Below, piece by piece: positions 9,916 to 47,041 of a DNA stretch of 64,000 nt (position 1 is the first letter of the stretch; each line of letters opens with the position of its first letter). The stretch lies in contig CAVNZM010000001.1 of NCBI GenBank assembly GCA_963693365.1, positions 11,656,001-11,720,000 on the forward strand, in the 5' to 3' direction. The notes beneath the pieces are model-generated. The model saw nothing but the letters and a program-made list of their open reading frames with translations. It did no database searches and had not been told where the DNA came from. Source of the DNA: Amoebidium appalachense (lineage: Eukaryota; Ichthyosporea). The position numbers and the translations under genes were made by a program.

Positions 9916-11447
9916 GGAAACATTTGAGATAAATAAAGGATACTGGCCAAAACGTTTTGAGATAGATGTATCTGCATGCGGAGAGGCCGTGCGCCTAGAT
10001 TGTCAAATTTACGGATAAAACTCCCGCAATCCGATCGATCTATTAATTTTTTAAAGTTTGCATAAAATCTAGATTGATTTCGCCGGACCCTCTTCCAGAT
10101 GGGCAAGGGGGGGGGTCTTCTAGATGTCTGGGATGAGACGACTGGTCCTTGCAACCAGCCTAGATATCTCTTATCCAATAGAATTGCGAATTACGATCTA
10201 GATAATTCAGTTTCTAAACTGCTCTCAGACGAATCGAGCAGACTTTTAGATATTTAGGCCGAGAATTTAGATATCCTGATGTAGATCAACGCAAAGCGGC
10301 TCAGTTCAAGTCTACTTGGGGGTTTACACACTTTTAATTTGTTTAAAACAAAGAAAACCGGAAGCGGACCAATCACTGCAACTAAGTAACCATGCACTAA
10401 AAAGGCACCCTGTGACGTCACAAAAATGTAGCTCAACAGCGCGTGCGGGCAAACGATGCCAAGCCAAAATATATAGCTTTTAGCTGTCCTTGAAGTGGAT
10501 GGCTGTGGACAGTGACGCACGTGTACGTAAACTCGAGTACAGTATACCGAGTATATATTACTGTAGTGTGCATAGTGTGCATGCGTGTGAGTGGGGTACC
10601 TAATATCGTATGTACATGTGGCGCATTTGGCACGTTCAATGGGCCTGTCAGTGAATTCGTGCCCTTTCGATGTGTGCTGTGTGTGCATTGTTTGCACGTA
10701 TGCATATTGTGCCTTGTATGTTTGTGGCCAGGGGATCAGTTGCATTTGTCTGTTTGTGGCCACATGACGGTCAGTACGGATGCACATGCTTATGCAATTA
10801 AAGCTGTAGGTTCAGCCCTCGGCTTTTTATTTTTTTTTTTTTTTTTTTTTTTTGGGGGGGGGGGGGGGGGAGACACGGAGACGAAGCAATGCCATGTATG
10901 TGCTCCTGACGAACACCAGTTTTATTGCACATTTGCAGTCTCCATGATTATGCTATTCCCTCAAGGCACATGCCTTACGCGAGGACATAGTGGTATTAGC
11001 TCAAGCTTAATATAGATATTTTTTAATTTAAGACAAATCATTACGTTCATCATACCATACAATGTTGATACGGAGCCGGATCACCGATAGGGGGTCATTT
11101 GCTTGGTAGAAAATGAAGGTGTTACACGAACATGGAATGCCCGGTGTGTGTATTTTCAAGTGTCTACCTTTAAGATCTTATTGTTTGGGGGAGGATTTTA
11201 AACTGAAATGAGGCTGGAAAATGCTCGAGTGCAATATGCATTTAGGTATTTCACGTCACCATTTCATGATTTGGTGCGCTTTTCCGCGCGCAACGCTAGT
11301 TCATCAGAGGGAAGGGGGAAAAAAACAAAACAAAAAAAAACTAAACGGCTACGAAACGAAAACATAAATTTAAACGGCCCTAGCAGCATACACAATTTCA
11401 CGGATCTATTCGGTCTATCAATACACTTGGGTGAGTTCCTTGAATTG
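9916..11447. other. Non-coding stretch: TCTAGAT-rich segment, poly(T)/poly(G) tract, 3' flank of channel gene
   Basis: No convincing gene. From 9955 to 10290 the motif CTAGAT/ATCTAGA recurs at least eight times. A T-run followed by a G-run lies at 10826-10872. The last 300 bp probably include the 3' UTR of the minus-strand channel gene. Confidence 0.6.
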
Positions 11448-20362
<8,915 letters not shown>

Positions 20363-22460
20363 GATGGAACGAAGTCGTGCTGACGGCAAGGAGAGAAAGG
20401 GAAAAATTGGAAATCGTGGTTTTATAAGGTTGGAGGTCAATGGCAGATTTGGTATGCTGTGGCAAAGGGTTGGCCTGTGGAAGCAAATTTCTTGTTTGAG
20501 TGTATGTAGGGGAGTGTGGATGGGGAAATGTGGTGTGGAGGAAGGAGATTGTTGGGAAAAAGGAGGGCACACGTAGATTGAGGAGGTGGTGGTTTTGCAC
20601 CGGCAGGGATTGCAGAACACCCAGCCCGAAGTGTTACATTAGTCCCATGAAACAGTCAGCGGTCGATACCGGCCGCAGAAAGGGCATGTGAAAGCAAGCA
20701 AAATTTCTCCGGTTTGCTTCCTTCAGGTTGCATGATTTATGACACCGAGGTTAATACGGCCGAACTCAGGAGCAAGCATTAATTACGTCGACAGCCCCTG
20801 GTGAAACTTTTCAGGCCATGAATGGGTGTATGGATTTGGGGCAGCAGGCTGCTAGGTGTGAAAGTGCCACAAGCTCCTCAAGTTGCTTATTACGTTTTCG
20901 CTTGCACACTCTGATATAGAATGGTGCGAAGGGTTCCTGCATGCACGGAAGGTCAAAAAAACACATTCGAGATGTCAGATCTAGAAGCACACCAGCTATG
21001 TAGTTAGAAAGAAACTCACCCACCTCTGATCTCAGCCTGTGATGGATGTAGTTTTCCCAGCCTTCTATAACCTTGGTTCCGCCTTCCAGAGACTCTACCT
21101 CCTACCTCGTCGCAAAGTTTGTTTTTCTCATTTGACAACACAAAAACTGCACGGCGTTGCAACGTGTGTGTGTGAACTTGGAGCATGGTCTTGCCCAGGA
21201 AAACAAAAACGAGCCGGGCTGCCGAGCTTCATTCCAGAACTACAGCTGTCGGTTAATAGAATGCAAATGTGGAGCCAAACAATTGGATATTTAAATCTAT
21301 TGTAAAAGACTTATGATTTAAAATCAAATAATTGATTTTTATTAGTTGTCTGTCAGCAACAAGGTGTAAAAAAAAACTTTATGTGAGTAGTAGCAGGAAT
21401 TTCAATGACTGAATGACGTCCCCATGGCCACTCGGATTCCCAACGAACTTCAACGACTATATGCTCTTAGAAACACTAGAAGAAAACGACGAAGAAATAA
21501 ATTTTCTTTAAATCTTGTAGTTTCAAACATATAAATACTTAGAAGCTTTCATAGAGTATCAGCAGCAAGCGGCTGAGTAGGAGCCGGTGCCGCTCGGTCG
21601 GAAGTCTAACTGCCGGAAGTCTCACCCCACGGCAATTAGATCTTCATTCCAAAGAGATAAAAAAGACCTTTTCCGATTGGCCTATCTGAAGGGGGCAAAA
21701 TCTTGCCAAATGAAAGTGTTGAACCAGCCAGCCGTCACGCTCTTGGCAGCTACAAACATGGTGGTTTGGCAGCGTGTTTTCATAGGGAGGATATTGGTAT
21801 ATTATTTGCTTCCTGCTTTGGGTGGCGCCAGCTAGAGGCAACAGCCGTAACAAAGCCGCGGCCGGGAGTAGATTTCTTTAGTAACTTGCCGCCCGCGGCC
21901 CCGATCTGGTTGTGCCCCCTTGAGGATCCAAATGAGTCATACGAATTTAGCTCATGGGAGCGATCCCTTTCGGACTCGTGGGTACTTTTTTTGGGGGGGG
22001 ATCCTAGACTCCCTTAGTCCTTAAATTACAGCTTGGTTTTCATAAAAAAGATTGTTCCTGGAAGGCTATCAATGCGGCAGTACCAACTAGGCGAGCTGAG
22101 CTCTACTGGCCGTCAATGGAGAAAAGAATGCATATAGATCAGTTTGGCGTGTACACACCGGCTATTTTTTGGGGCGGCGACAATCCGGTCCCCGCCGGGT
22201 CCCCAGCCCGGCAATTACACATCCAAATCATATTTCAAGCTATAAATCTGATAAAATCGACATGCAGCGAAGAAAACGACAGCTTCGAGGCGCGATATGT
22301 GCTTGCTCAGTGAGGTAGCCGTGTGGTGAATACAATCTCCGGGTGCATACGACGTGCACGTGACTGTGTGTGTGTCTGTGTATGCCTGCACAGACTTGCG
22401 CCTTGTGTCAATGATGGAGCACAAGCGAATGAAGGGTGGTGCGCAAGTGTGTGTGTGTGC

Positions 22461-22499
<39 letters not shown>

Positions 22500-23176
22500 A
22501 TTACTATGCATGTGTGCGTGCACAGCGTGTGAGCTTGTGTTTGTGCGTTTGTATAATGCGCTTACCACGGTGTGTGCCACGTGCTGCCAGTGTGACTCTG
22601 GATACACACGCGCGCGCGTGTGTATGTGTGATCCTGTGCGTGTGCATATATTTGTATGTGTGTTTTAAAAGGTGCTAGTGAGAGTTATACATCAGTATAG
22701 TTGTGAGGTCAGCTTGTACGAATCTTTGTGTTGGCGTATTTCGCCTTGGAGTCCCCTCTGAGTCCTTGGGTCTGTGGCCGTCAGACGTTGTCATAGTGGT
22801 GGATGGGGGTGATGTGTTTGTTCTTGTGTGTGCACCCGTGCTCGCATGTTGGCAAATTAGATATCCATGTGAGCACGTTCATATATGTAAGCCATAAAAA
22901 TCAACCAATTTTCGTGTGGAAGTGCCTTGCGCGCACAGACTGAGTGCGGTGCGTGTGCGTGTGCCTCGGTGTGGCACTGCACGTGTCCGATATAGCACTT
23001 ATACACGTGGCCAAGCACGGACACTGTGTGTAACTGTGCACCTTTGCGCCACGTTCATGGTGAGTGGCTGTAGTAAGCACCCAGAGCCTGCGAATCATAC
23101 ACGTACACGACATTTAACATATCTTGTGAAAGCTGGATATTAACTCATGAGGTTTCGAGGCCAAGCAGCACGGCGA

Positions 23177-23212
<36 letters not shown>

Positions 23213-23790
23213 ACACACACCCCACCCCCTTTCGCCAAATACACACGTGCACACCAGGCCACGTGCACCCCAACCCAACCCGCCCCCGGAGTCTACAGCC
23301 ACCGCCAATCGCCTTCTTCAGCAAAAGCACAAGAAAAGCAAAAAAAGAATTGTAAAAACTGCTCGACACACTGGCACACGGGACAACACACATGACATAC
23401 TCAGTGTACACACTTCCCACTTTCATCCATAGAACACACACGTGTACCAGGTCCATGGATAGATTCAGGGGATGTGTATGTAGTGGACCGTCTGATCATG
23501 ACACGTGTGTACTCGTGGGACATTCAAGTATACGTATAGCGTGTGTGTGTAGGGACCTGTTTGTGCACGTGCGGGTGTACAAAGCATAGTGACAACTATG
23601 GTTATAATTAGTGTTTCATATTCTGAAGCCTCTAAGTTAGGCGAGTGCACGCGATCCGGTGTACTGTACGTACCGTGATAAGTGCACTAGGCTGTCGAAC
23701 TTCACTCAAGTCTATTTCTTGTATGAATCTCTAGACCTGTGTCTTGATAGAATCGATTCATTTTCTTTCCCTTTTTTTTTTTTTTTTTGT

Positions 23791-23821
<31 letters not shown>

Positions 23822-25701
23822 GGCAGCTTCTCCCTCCTCGAGACCTCTCATTCGATGCAGCAACCTTTACATGTAGAGCATGGAAAGGGCGCCTGGAAAT
23901 ATTCCGTTTCTAAACCATGCCGTTCTTCTTTCTGAATCTACAGGATTGGTTGTAATGCTGCCCGAGGGCTGTACCGTGCACGTGCCCGTCGATAATGAAT
24001 ACATAGTGTACATTAACTGTCCAATCTCATCAATACTTATTCGCTGTTTTGAAGTATGTGTGCTGCTGCACGTGGTGGTAGTCACTGTGATGGTGTGTGT
24101 GTGTGTGCGTGTGCGTGCGTGCGTGCGTGCGTGCGTGACGGTGTGTGTGTGTGTGTGTGTCACGGGTGAGGGTGGTAGCCGGGTGGGTGGGTGGGTGGGT
24201 GGGGGGGGGGGGGGGGGGGCTCTATAAGCTTGTTCGTGTGCACGTCGGTCACCGTGACATGGAATTGATTCAGTGTAAATAAGTGACTATAATGGCACAC
24301 CTTTGGTATTTCAGGGGGGAATGATTAATTTAACCAACTATTGAATACACTCTACCTAAATGTTTTTAATATATATTATCGTGTATTATTAGGAAAGGGG
24401 ACCTGTCAGGCACACTTAAAACTGCCGGCAGCTGAATAGGATACGACGACGGACACTTTACTTGATATGAATCCTATAGCTAATGCATCCCCACTACAAG
24501 TACATAAATTCGGGTTACGCAACAGAATTATTTCAAAGGCTGGTTTATTATAACCAAAAAAGGTGGGTTACCATGATATTCCTACCTTTTTTTAATGTTT
24601 TATAAAACTTTTTTTTTATCAATACCACAGACACGAAAAATTATACGCGTACGGAAAGGAACTCTGACGGGACACGAATCACACGCGACGACGTTCACTC
24701 ATACGGACACTGATTCCATGGCTCGGACAGAGACACGTGCAACATTTACTTTCACACCACAGGTGAAAAAATGACGCAAAATACAAAAAAAGAACAGGTA
24801 AAAAAAAAAAAAAAAAAAAGGGGGTACAGGAAGTTGGATTTTAAACCGCAGCGTCAACGGCACGCAAACATTCCACAGTTACATACTCGACGTCGATACA
24901 TCCCTAGTACATGACATGACATACACACGTTTCACTTTCATCCATAGAACACACGCATGGTTCACTTGTGCGGCCTTGGTATACAACCAAAAGCTACAAC
25001 GCAAACAAATATGAAGGAAAAAAAATTCTACCCACATTACGTAAACATGTAAAATGTTACATAAGAAAAAGGCACTCAGGTGGGCTAGTTCTGGTTGGTG
25101 TTGGATGCCTGGGTGGCAGGCGTGCGGTTGGGACTGCCCACAAGAGAGTTGCACTCTACTACACGGACAGTAAACATTCAACGAACATATATGAAAAAAG
25201 TGCCAATACATAAAAACATAAAATAAAAACAAAGAAGGTCAACAAAAAGAAAAGAAGGGGGAAAAAAAAGGGCGGGGAAGGAGAGCAAATACACGGAAAT
25301 TCCTATCGGATGTCTTCTACAAGGGCACCACACATGGCACACAACAAACAGAGACAATATTCGTGGGCCCAAAATCCGAAGCTAGCCTATTCTACCTACA
25401 CAACCTAGCTATACCTACTCGGAAAAGAACACGTTGTTCTACCGGTAACACGACGCTATGATCTACGACACCCAGTGTTGTTCTCTACTGGATACAAAAA
25501 GGACAGAACGGCACACGTTTTCCCCCCACAGGTGAGGTTGGGGTTCACGAGACATTTCTGCAGATGCCCACACACACCGCGTCAACAGACATCAACAGTA
25601 ACACCACGTCCTGTGCACGGAAACGGGACACATCAGCACACCAGGGAAAGGCGAACACCCATGTAAGAACAGAAGGCCGGAAAAGCAAACAAACGAAGGG
25701 G

Positions 25702-25738
<37 letters not shown>

Positions 25739-25989
25739 GGGGGGGGGGGGGGGCTGCACTTTCTTCATGGTAAGGGGTGATTCGCAAGCACTGCAGCTGT
25801 GCTGTGCGCATTTACAGGATTATACATGCATGCTGGGTAGGGTGAGGTACATTGTGTGCATTCCAATAGTTTGTGAGTGTACCGTGTGTGGTGGTTTGTG
25901 TGCGTGTGTTGGGGGATGGGAGGGCAGGGGAAGAGAGGGGAAGCAGCGCGGGGGGTTGGGGGGGGGGGGGGGGGTATGCACAACCTAAA
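20363..25989. other. Intergenic region between the channel gene start and the transportin stop
   Basis: 5.6 kb without a gene I can support. It contains the channel gene promoter (no clear TATA), GT-rich low-complexity DNA at 22337-22680 and 24060-24220, poly(C) at 23178-23210, poly(T) at 23770-23821, and an A-run joined to a G-run at 25701-25753. Short open frames across it have no recognisable domain and often consist of repeat translations. Confidence 0.6.
25701..25753. repeat. A-run joined to G-run
   Basis: About 30 A followed by about 23 G, about 240 bp past the transportin stop codon. Confidence 0.9.
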
Positions 25990-41116
<15,127 letters not shown>

Positions 41117-43319
41117 GGTGCCTGCAGAAAAAAAGAGTGTTGTTCGGTAAACTTCGAAAAGGAAAGATTGGAAGGGCTAAAAGAAGATGAAAGAAGGAAG
41201 AGGGTGTGGTGTGTATGTGTGTTTAGAGACAAGGAAGGAAGGGAGGGAAAGGGTGGGGAGGGGGTGGGTGGGGGTGGGGGTGGGGGTGGGGGTGGGGGGG
41301 GGGGGGGGGGGGGGGGGGGGGGTGCAAGCTGCTGGGTGTGACGAGGGGAGCGGGGACGAACGAGGCCAAAAGCACAGCGCAGTGTTCTTACGTGGTGCAG
41401 GAAAAGGCGGGAAAGAGAGAGAGAGAGGTAGAGTTGTGGGGCAGAAAACAAATTTGAACGTGCCGGGTTAACATTTCTTGAACCTATCGTAGGGGGAGGG
41501 CGAGGGCAGGAAAGGAAAGGAGAGGGAGGGGCATGGCCGTACAGAAAAAGGAGAGAAAAAGTGGTACACAGAGAAACATGGGCTGGCGCAGGGGAAAAAA
41601 AATAACAGAGAACTTCGCACGCAACAGCGACGATGGGGACGTTTTTTGTCTGTGTCTGTATGAGAGGTTTCGTGTAACAGAGCAAAAACACTCCGCTCTG
41701 CAAATCCGATTGAACCGTGTTATCTATCTTTCCTGTTGTGAATAAAAAGAATTACAAATTCCTAAAACTTTCGTAGCAACGGGGGAAAGAATACTGCGTA
41801 AAAAGTGCGTGCAACACAGGAATTCCCTCCAAGAAAACAAGGTTTGTTTGCACCTAAACAGCCTCCGCAAAGACTGCTTTTAAAGCCCAAAATGCACCTC
41901 TAACCGAGGCGCCATCAAGTGCTACGTTGGAGGAAGCTGTAAGGTGATATTTCCTGTGTTTCAAGCACCTGTTATACGGGTATAATTTACCTTAACAACG
42001 AAGCCTTCGCTCCACCCAAGCAACGGTTGGCTCAGCTGTCAACCGGACACCAAGAGCTAAGTAGTAAAAACGCTACTGATGTGTCTCTAATAATCACTGT
42101 AATATATACTACCACTGCTATACAAGGGTAAAGAAAGCAAAGCACTTTCTCCTTTATCCCTTTTACTTCTCCGCTCCTAAACTCCGACCGGGAAAAAAAT
42201 CCCTCACTGGCGGCTGTTGTGTGCGTGCAAAAGCGAGAGAGAGAGAGATGGTCTTGAAGCCTCTGGGCCGTGGCGCCAAAACGGTGGACTATTTGCTGTT
42301 GTTCACTACTGTACAAATAAGGTAATCCGATCGCTGGGAATAAATCATTGCTCGTGTTGCCAGGAAGGTTCTATTACAACCAATGACTGCGCTTTGATAC
42401 TAGCCATTTTAGGTGACTGGTGAAATAGACGCGAAATGTTACAATGTCTGTCACAAAAGCAGCCGCGGAATTTCGAAAGCCTGCATGCATGAGAGCGGCC
42501 CCCGGAGCTTGAGGCCGTGCGAAAGATGCACGCAACTTTGTAGGGGATATCCAAATGACCGAAACAATGGACAAAGATAAACCTCCTTATCGAATGAGTA
42601 AAGCTCCTACTGACAGCCCATTCTGTTTTTTTGAAGTACCCGTGTTTCTGCTGTGATGACATGAACTTGCGCGTATAGACCTACGTGCCTATATTAGTAC
42701 ATCGTAGAGTGGGTTAGTTTTGGAGTGTTGTAGCCCTTGAACAGTTTTGCTTTAACATGAGGTTAGAAAATAAAAAAATTAAAAATAAAATTACGTCTTA
42801 ACAAGTACGCCGTACGCTGCTGACAGTGTCAATCTGAAGGTGCTGTTGTGTGTGTTTCTTGTTGTGTTTTTGTGTTTTTTGGTGGGGACGATGTCGAGCT
42901 CGATTTTTGTGTTTTCCCCATGGGTGTGTCCGTATGTGAGATGATCAAGAGCTATTGAGGCCTATGCAGTGCAGGGGTAGTAAGCACTGTCATGAAATAG
43001 TACTTAGGTCTTCAAGGTCCACAACTTTAACTATTTCCTTGACGCAATAATATGTAACATATTCGATGTACACTTTATTCGAGCAGGCTCTGACCTATAT
43101 ATACATAATTGACACTGTTCTCCTATTAAAAGCGCACTTGCTTGGTGTGGTGGGCCCTTGCTCAGTATATCCTGCAAGGGCTGGATTCTGTCTGCACGTG
43201 CACGTTCCCTTGTTTGCACAATCCATTTATTTATGATTTGGTTCCCGAGCATGTACCTGAGTACAGTGAAAACATGATCGCGCGACTTAGCACGGAAGAC
43301 AATTGCAAACCACACGGCA

Positions 43320-43365
<46 letters not shown>

Positions 43366-44555
43366 GTTTTGTTCCCGGAGGGCCCTCTAGGGAAACTACC
43401 GTCTACCGCACAGCACCGACAGTACACTAGTTAAGGTGCTATCTATGAGTTCAGCTAAGCTAAACCATCCTTCACAACCTAACTATAAGTACACACTTTG
43501 CCCAGGGCTACTAGCCTACTACAATACCCCAGCTGCCAGCCACGCCGGCAGGAGGCTCCAGTCCTCCCCTCCATTCAAAACCTAGCAATAAACGTTAACC
43601 GAGGGCTCTCATTGGTCGATCTACAGTATTGGGAAGTCCTAAGTGTTGTGTATAGTATTTACAGGGATGATGGGGTGTGGTGGTGGTGGGGGTGGGGGGT
43701 TGCTGCCTAACATTATGTGTTGTTGTACGTATGTTGTGGCGATGTTTTTGTGAACTAAAAGGTGGGTTTTACAGGGCACACTGGGTCTGTGTGTGTTCCG
43801 GCAGTCAGAACAGGCTGGCCGGGTGTGTGGGGTGTGTGTGTCTTGGGTCACTGGGGAGCCATACTTTTCTTTCTACGGGTGGTGGGTAGGATCCGAATCG
43901 CTCAAGGCCCCCTAAATAGCACACCTATTTAGGAGGCCTTGGAATCGCTCCAACCAGAGTACTATATGACGTCATCATATAAAAACGCCTGGCGCAGGGT
44001 CAGTTTTGCACGTGTTACTCTCTTTTTCTCACCATTTTACCCTAACGTGACAGGGAACAAGCACATCACAAAAAAAACGTAGAAAAATTCTTAGCGGGGT
44101 AATGGCTTAGTAAGTAATGGTAGGCATTCAACGATTTCGAGCATCAATTCACGGATAACTTTGTAGTGTTTGCGCACCCCATGACTACAATAATTTCTCG
44201 GAATGCTTGTTGGTATGGCTTATTTTGCACTTTACGGGTTCTGGCACAGGGAGGCCATAGGCCCGAGCCAAGAAGAACGGCAAACTTGTTACAAATGCGT
44301 GCCAAAGATGCATACTCTAATACCGTTCACGTTGTTGCTTTTGCACCACAGGTGCATCTTTCGTTTGAGAAACATTGATATCAGCTTTCAAATTCTTTTT
44401 TTTCGGTACACACACTTCAAATAACCCTTTTAGCATCTAGTTACCACAAACAGTTTCGAAGAAACGAATAAAAACCAAACAAATCACCCCTAATCCGAAA
44501 ACGACAAATGAGTGTTGCGCAATGTACAGAAACTGACCAGTGGGCAGAAGGTACT
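41117..44555. other. Intergenic region upstream of transportin
   Basis: Contains poly(G) at 41292-41323 and poly(T) at 43322-43358 and no gene I can support. At 43884-43934 lies a palindrome (TAAATAG/CTATTTA core within AGGCCCCC/GGAGGCCT arms), followed by TGACGTCA (CRE-like) at 43969-43976 and ATATAAAA near 43978, a promoter-like arrangement with no clear gene behind it. A 24-codon frame at 42249 ends at a possible donor and was not accepted. Confidence 0.55.
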
Positions 44556-44579
44556 TTAACGTGTAGTGTTTCTGCGTGA

Positions 44580-45879
44580 TCGTACCGGGCCTGTGTTTGT
44601 GTTGACTTGGGTGCGTGTGCGTGGAGGAACACCATATGTGATGTGGTTTTCGAAGCATGCACTTGTTTGATCATTGCAGAGAAACACATTACACTTGATG
44701 CAGTAGGTATGTGTCTGTGGCATTCCCCTTTGTTCCTCAAGCAGAGAACACATCTACCTTTTCTTTCTTTTCTGGCACGCTGGTGTCCGTGTAGAGCATG
44801 GGGGGCAGGAGCAGCAGGGGGAAGGGGGTATTCTAGTGCAGGCAGGTGGGGGTTGCATATGAGTGCTTCTGCTAGCTCACACCTTGTGTCCATCCTCGTG
44901 TTTGTGGATTTGCCAAAGTATCTGTATGCAAAGTGTACGTTTGCTACTACAAACCCCAGAAGCCCCCCAAAGGTGCGGAGTTGGTGACGTTTAGTGCCCA
45001 AGGCTTCGTCCACAGAGCCGTTTAACATTCGTGTTTTGTTGAATATATCGGCCATGTTGTAGTTTTCGAAGTATTCTTCGACTGCTTTCGGTTGGGGGAC
45101 GTCATTTCCGTTTCGTGATTTTTTTTTCGGTTGAGTACTTGAACATGAGGTGATCACTTTCATACTGTAGTTCCGAATGTTCCAGCCATGTAAATCCACA
45201 TACCAAACCACCTAAGTAGCTCACCCGGGGTTAAGTCAACCCAATTTTTGTAACGTGCACGACCTACTTCGTTTGTGAGTGGAATGACTACTGTGAAGAG
45301 ATACTCCATAGGCATGAAGTGTTCAAACAAACACAGAACACTCTTGCGCTTGTTTAGTGCTAGTGGAATGGTTGGTTTTCTGCGTGGGGCTGTTCTTTTG
45401 TCAAGTACTTGCTCATCTGGAATGGTCCATTGCAAGGTGCACGTGGGGTCGGTGGGGGTAGGTAACTCTACTTGTTCATCTACAAGTTCTATCTCATCTT
45501 CACTCTCACTGTCTGTGACAGGAATCTCTACTTGTTGGATGTCTCCATCTGGATCTTAATCACTATCACTCTCTAGCTCGCTACTTGTGTGTTCACTGTC
45601 TTCTTCATCTATTAAAGTTAGCTGATTGCGCAGAACTACTTCTGTGGTACCGTCAAAATCAAACTTTACTTTCCATTCACTGTCTTCGTTTGCCTTGCAT
45701 CATTTCACTACTGTGCCTACCAGTATTTGTGTGTCCCAGCTCAGGTCGAACTTCTTGTAAGACCAACGTGTGGTGTCATCTGTGAAATCTTCCCCCTGAA
45801 CCCCGTCAAATATGTATGCAAAACAACAGACACGAGCTCCAGAATAAAGTGGCTCTATTGGGTCTAATGTTTCGGCCAT
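44580..45879 (-). pseudogene. piggyBac-like transposase remnant, internally deleted
   Basis: Starts at ATG 45879 (MAETLDPIEP) and runs leftward. It has an acidic N-terminal region, then the DDE_Tnp_1_7 N-terminal part (YKNWVDLTPGELLRWFGMWIYM, about 45180-45250), the C-terminal part (VEEYFENYNMADIFNKTRML and GLLGFVVANVHFAYRY, about 44950-45090), and a Cys-rich tail (CVLCLRNKG, then CIKCNVFLCNDQTSACF in another frame). Lesions: two in-frame stops (near 45695 and 45560), a TGA near 45168 where the catalytic Asp-containing core is missing, and a frameshift inside the zinc tail. It cannot be active. TTAA-flanked ends were not located. Confidence 0.72.
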
Positions 45880-46281
45880 GTTGGGCGCTCATCTTTCACA
45901 TGAAATCCATGGCTTGTTGTGTTCGCGGACCAAGCAAGTTTCGTCCGTTTGATCATGAATCATGTTGTTGTCGAGCATGAATTCAAAAACTTGCAACAGC
46001 GTCGGCAACCAATAAAAGCTAGGGAAAGCCTTGTTAGTTACCGTACCAAAGACAAAAAAGGTGTAAACTTATGTTTTCTTACTGGCTGTACAAAAAAAAG
46101 CGTGCTCCTGGGCCCCAATAGCTCGCGGTATCCTTCCGAAACAAGCATTCCTAAAGTACTGCTTGCTTCATTCCGATTGGTTGTCACACCACGGGGTTTC
46201 CCGATTGTTCTTCGAATGACATTTTTTATCACTATCAGACAGTTCTCCAATATTAGAACAGAAAACGGTCTATACCCAGAT
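45880..46281. other. No recognisable feature
   Basis: About 400 bp of mixed-composition DNA between the piggyBac remnant and a perfect inverted repeat. Open frames on both strands show no known domain. Confidence 0.5.
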
Positions 46282-46371
46282 GGCCAGATGGCCAGGTCAA
46301 ATTCAGTGTGTGAAAAGAAGGTGGATAAAACGGGATAAAACGGGGAGCCAAAATGACCTGGCCATCTGGCC
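46282..46371. repeat. Perfect 18-bp inverted repeat with a 54-bp loop
   Basis: GGCCAGATGGCCAGGTCA at 46282-46299 pairs with its complement at 46354-46371. It marks the start of the compact virus-like region and could be an element end or a cruciform. Confidence 0.85.
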
Positions 46372-46419
46372 ATGTGGCCATGGAATCTCTATATCTAAAA
46401 ATAGCTGCCACTGCGCCGG

Positions 46420-47010
46420 GGCCTGGTTCCGGGAGGCAGGGGGGCAGGGGGGCAGGGGTGGCAGGGGGACACTCACTGCCACCACTGGGGGCCTGGTTCC
46501 GGGAGGCAGGGGGGCAGGGGGGCAGAGGAGGCAGAGGAGGCAGAGGAGGCAGAGGAGGCAGAGGAGGCAGAGGAGGCAGAGGAGCAGGCGAGACTGGCAT
46601 GCCCCTCACGGGGGAGGGATTTGTGTGTGCTTATTAAGACACTCACTGCCACCACTGGGGGCCTGGTTCCGGCAGGAGGGGGGGCAGGGGGGGGGGAGGG
46701 GGGCAGGGGGGCAGGGGGGGGGAGGGGGGCAGGGGGGGGCACACGTGCAGGGAGGCAGGGGGCACACGTGCAGGGAGGCAGGGGGGGCAGGGGGGGCACA
46801 CGTGCAGGGAGGCAGGGGGCACACGTGCAGGGAGGCAGGGGGGCACACGTGCAGGGAGGCAGGGGGGCACACGTGCAGGGAGGCAGGGGGGCAGGGGGGG
46901 CACACGTGCAGGGAGGCAGGGGGGCAGGGGGGGCACACGTGCAGGGAGGCAGGGGGGCACACGTGCAGGGAGGCAGGGGGGGCAGGGGGGGGGAGGGGGG
47001 GGGGGGGGGG
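46420..47010. repeat. G-rich minisatellites (9-bp and about 24-bp units)
   Basis: GAGGCAGAG repeats about seven times at 46522-46585. A unit containing GGCACACGTGCAGGGAGGCA repeats about ten times at 46738-46975. Two copies of TGCCACCACTGGGGGCCTG lie further left. Frames through it are Gly- or Pro-rich repeats on both strands and I do not call them genes. Confidence 0.85.
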
Positions 47011-47041
47011 GGTGGATAAATGTTGTGTGTGCATATGTATG

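Noticed and set aside
42249-42324. 24-codon plus-strand frame (MVLKPLGRGAKTVDYLLLFTT) ending at a possible donor
   Set aside because: It might be a first exon, but no following exon or recognisable product was found downstream.
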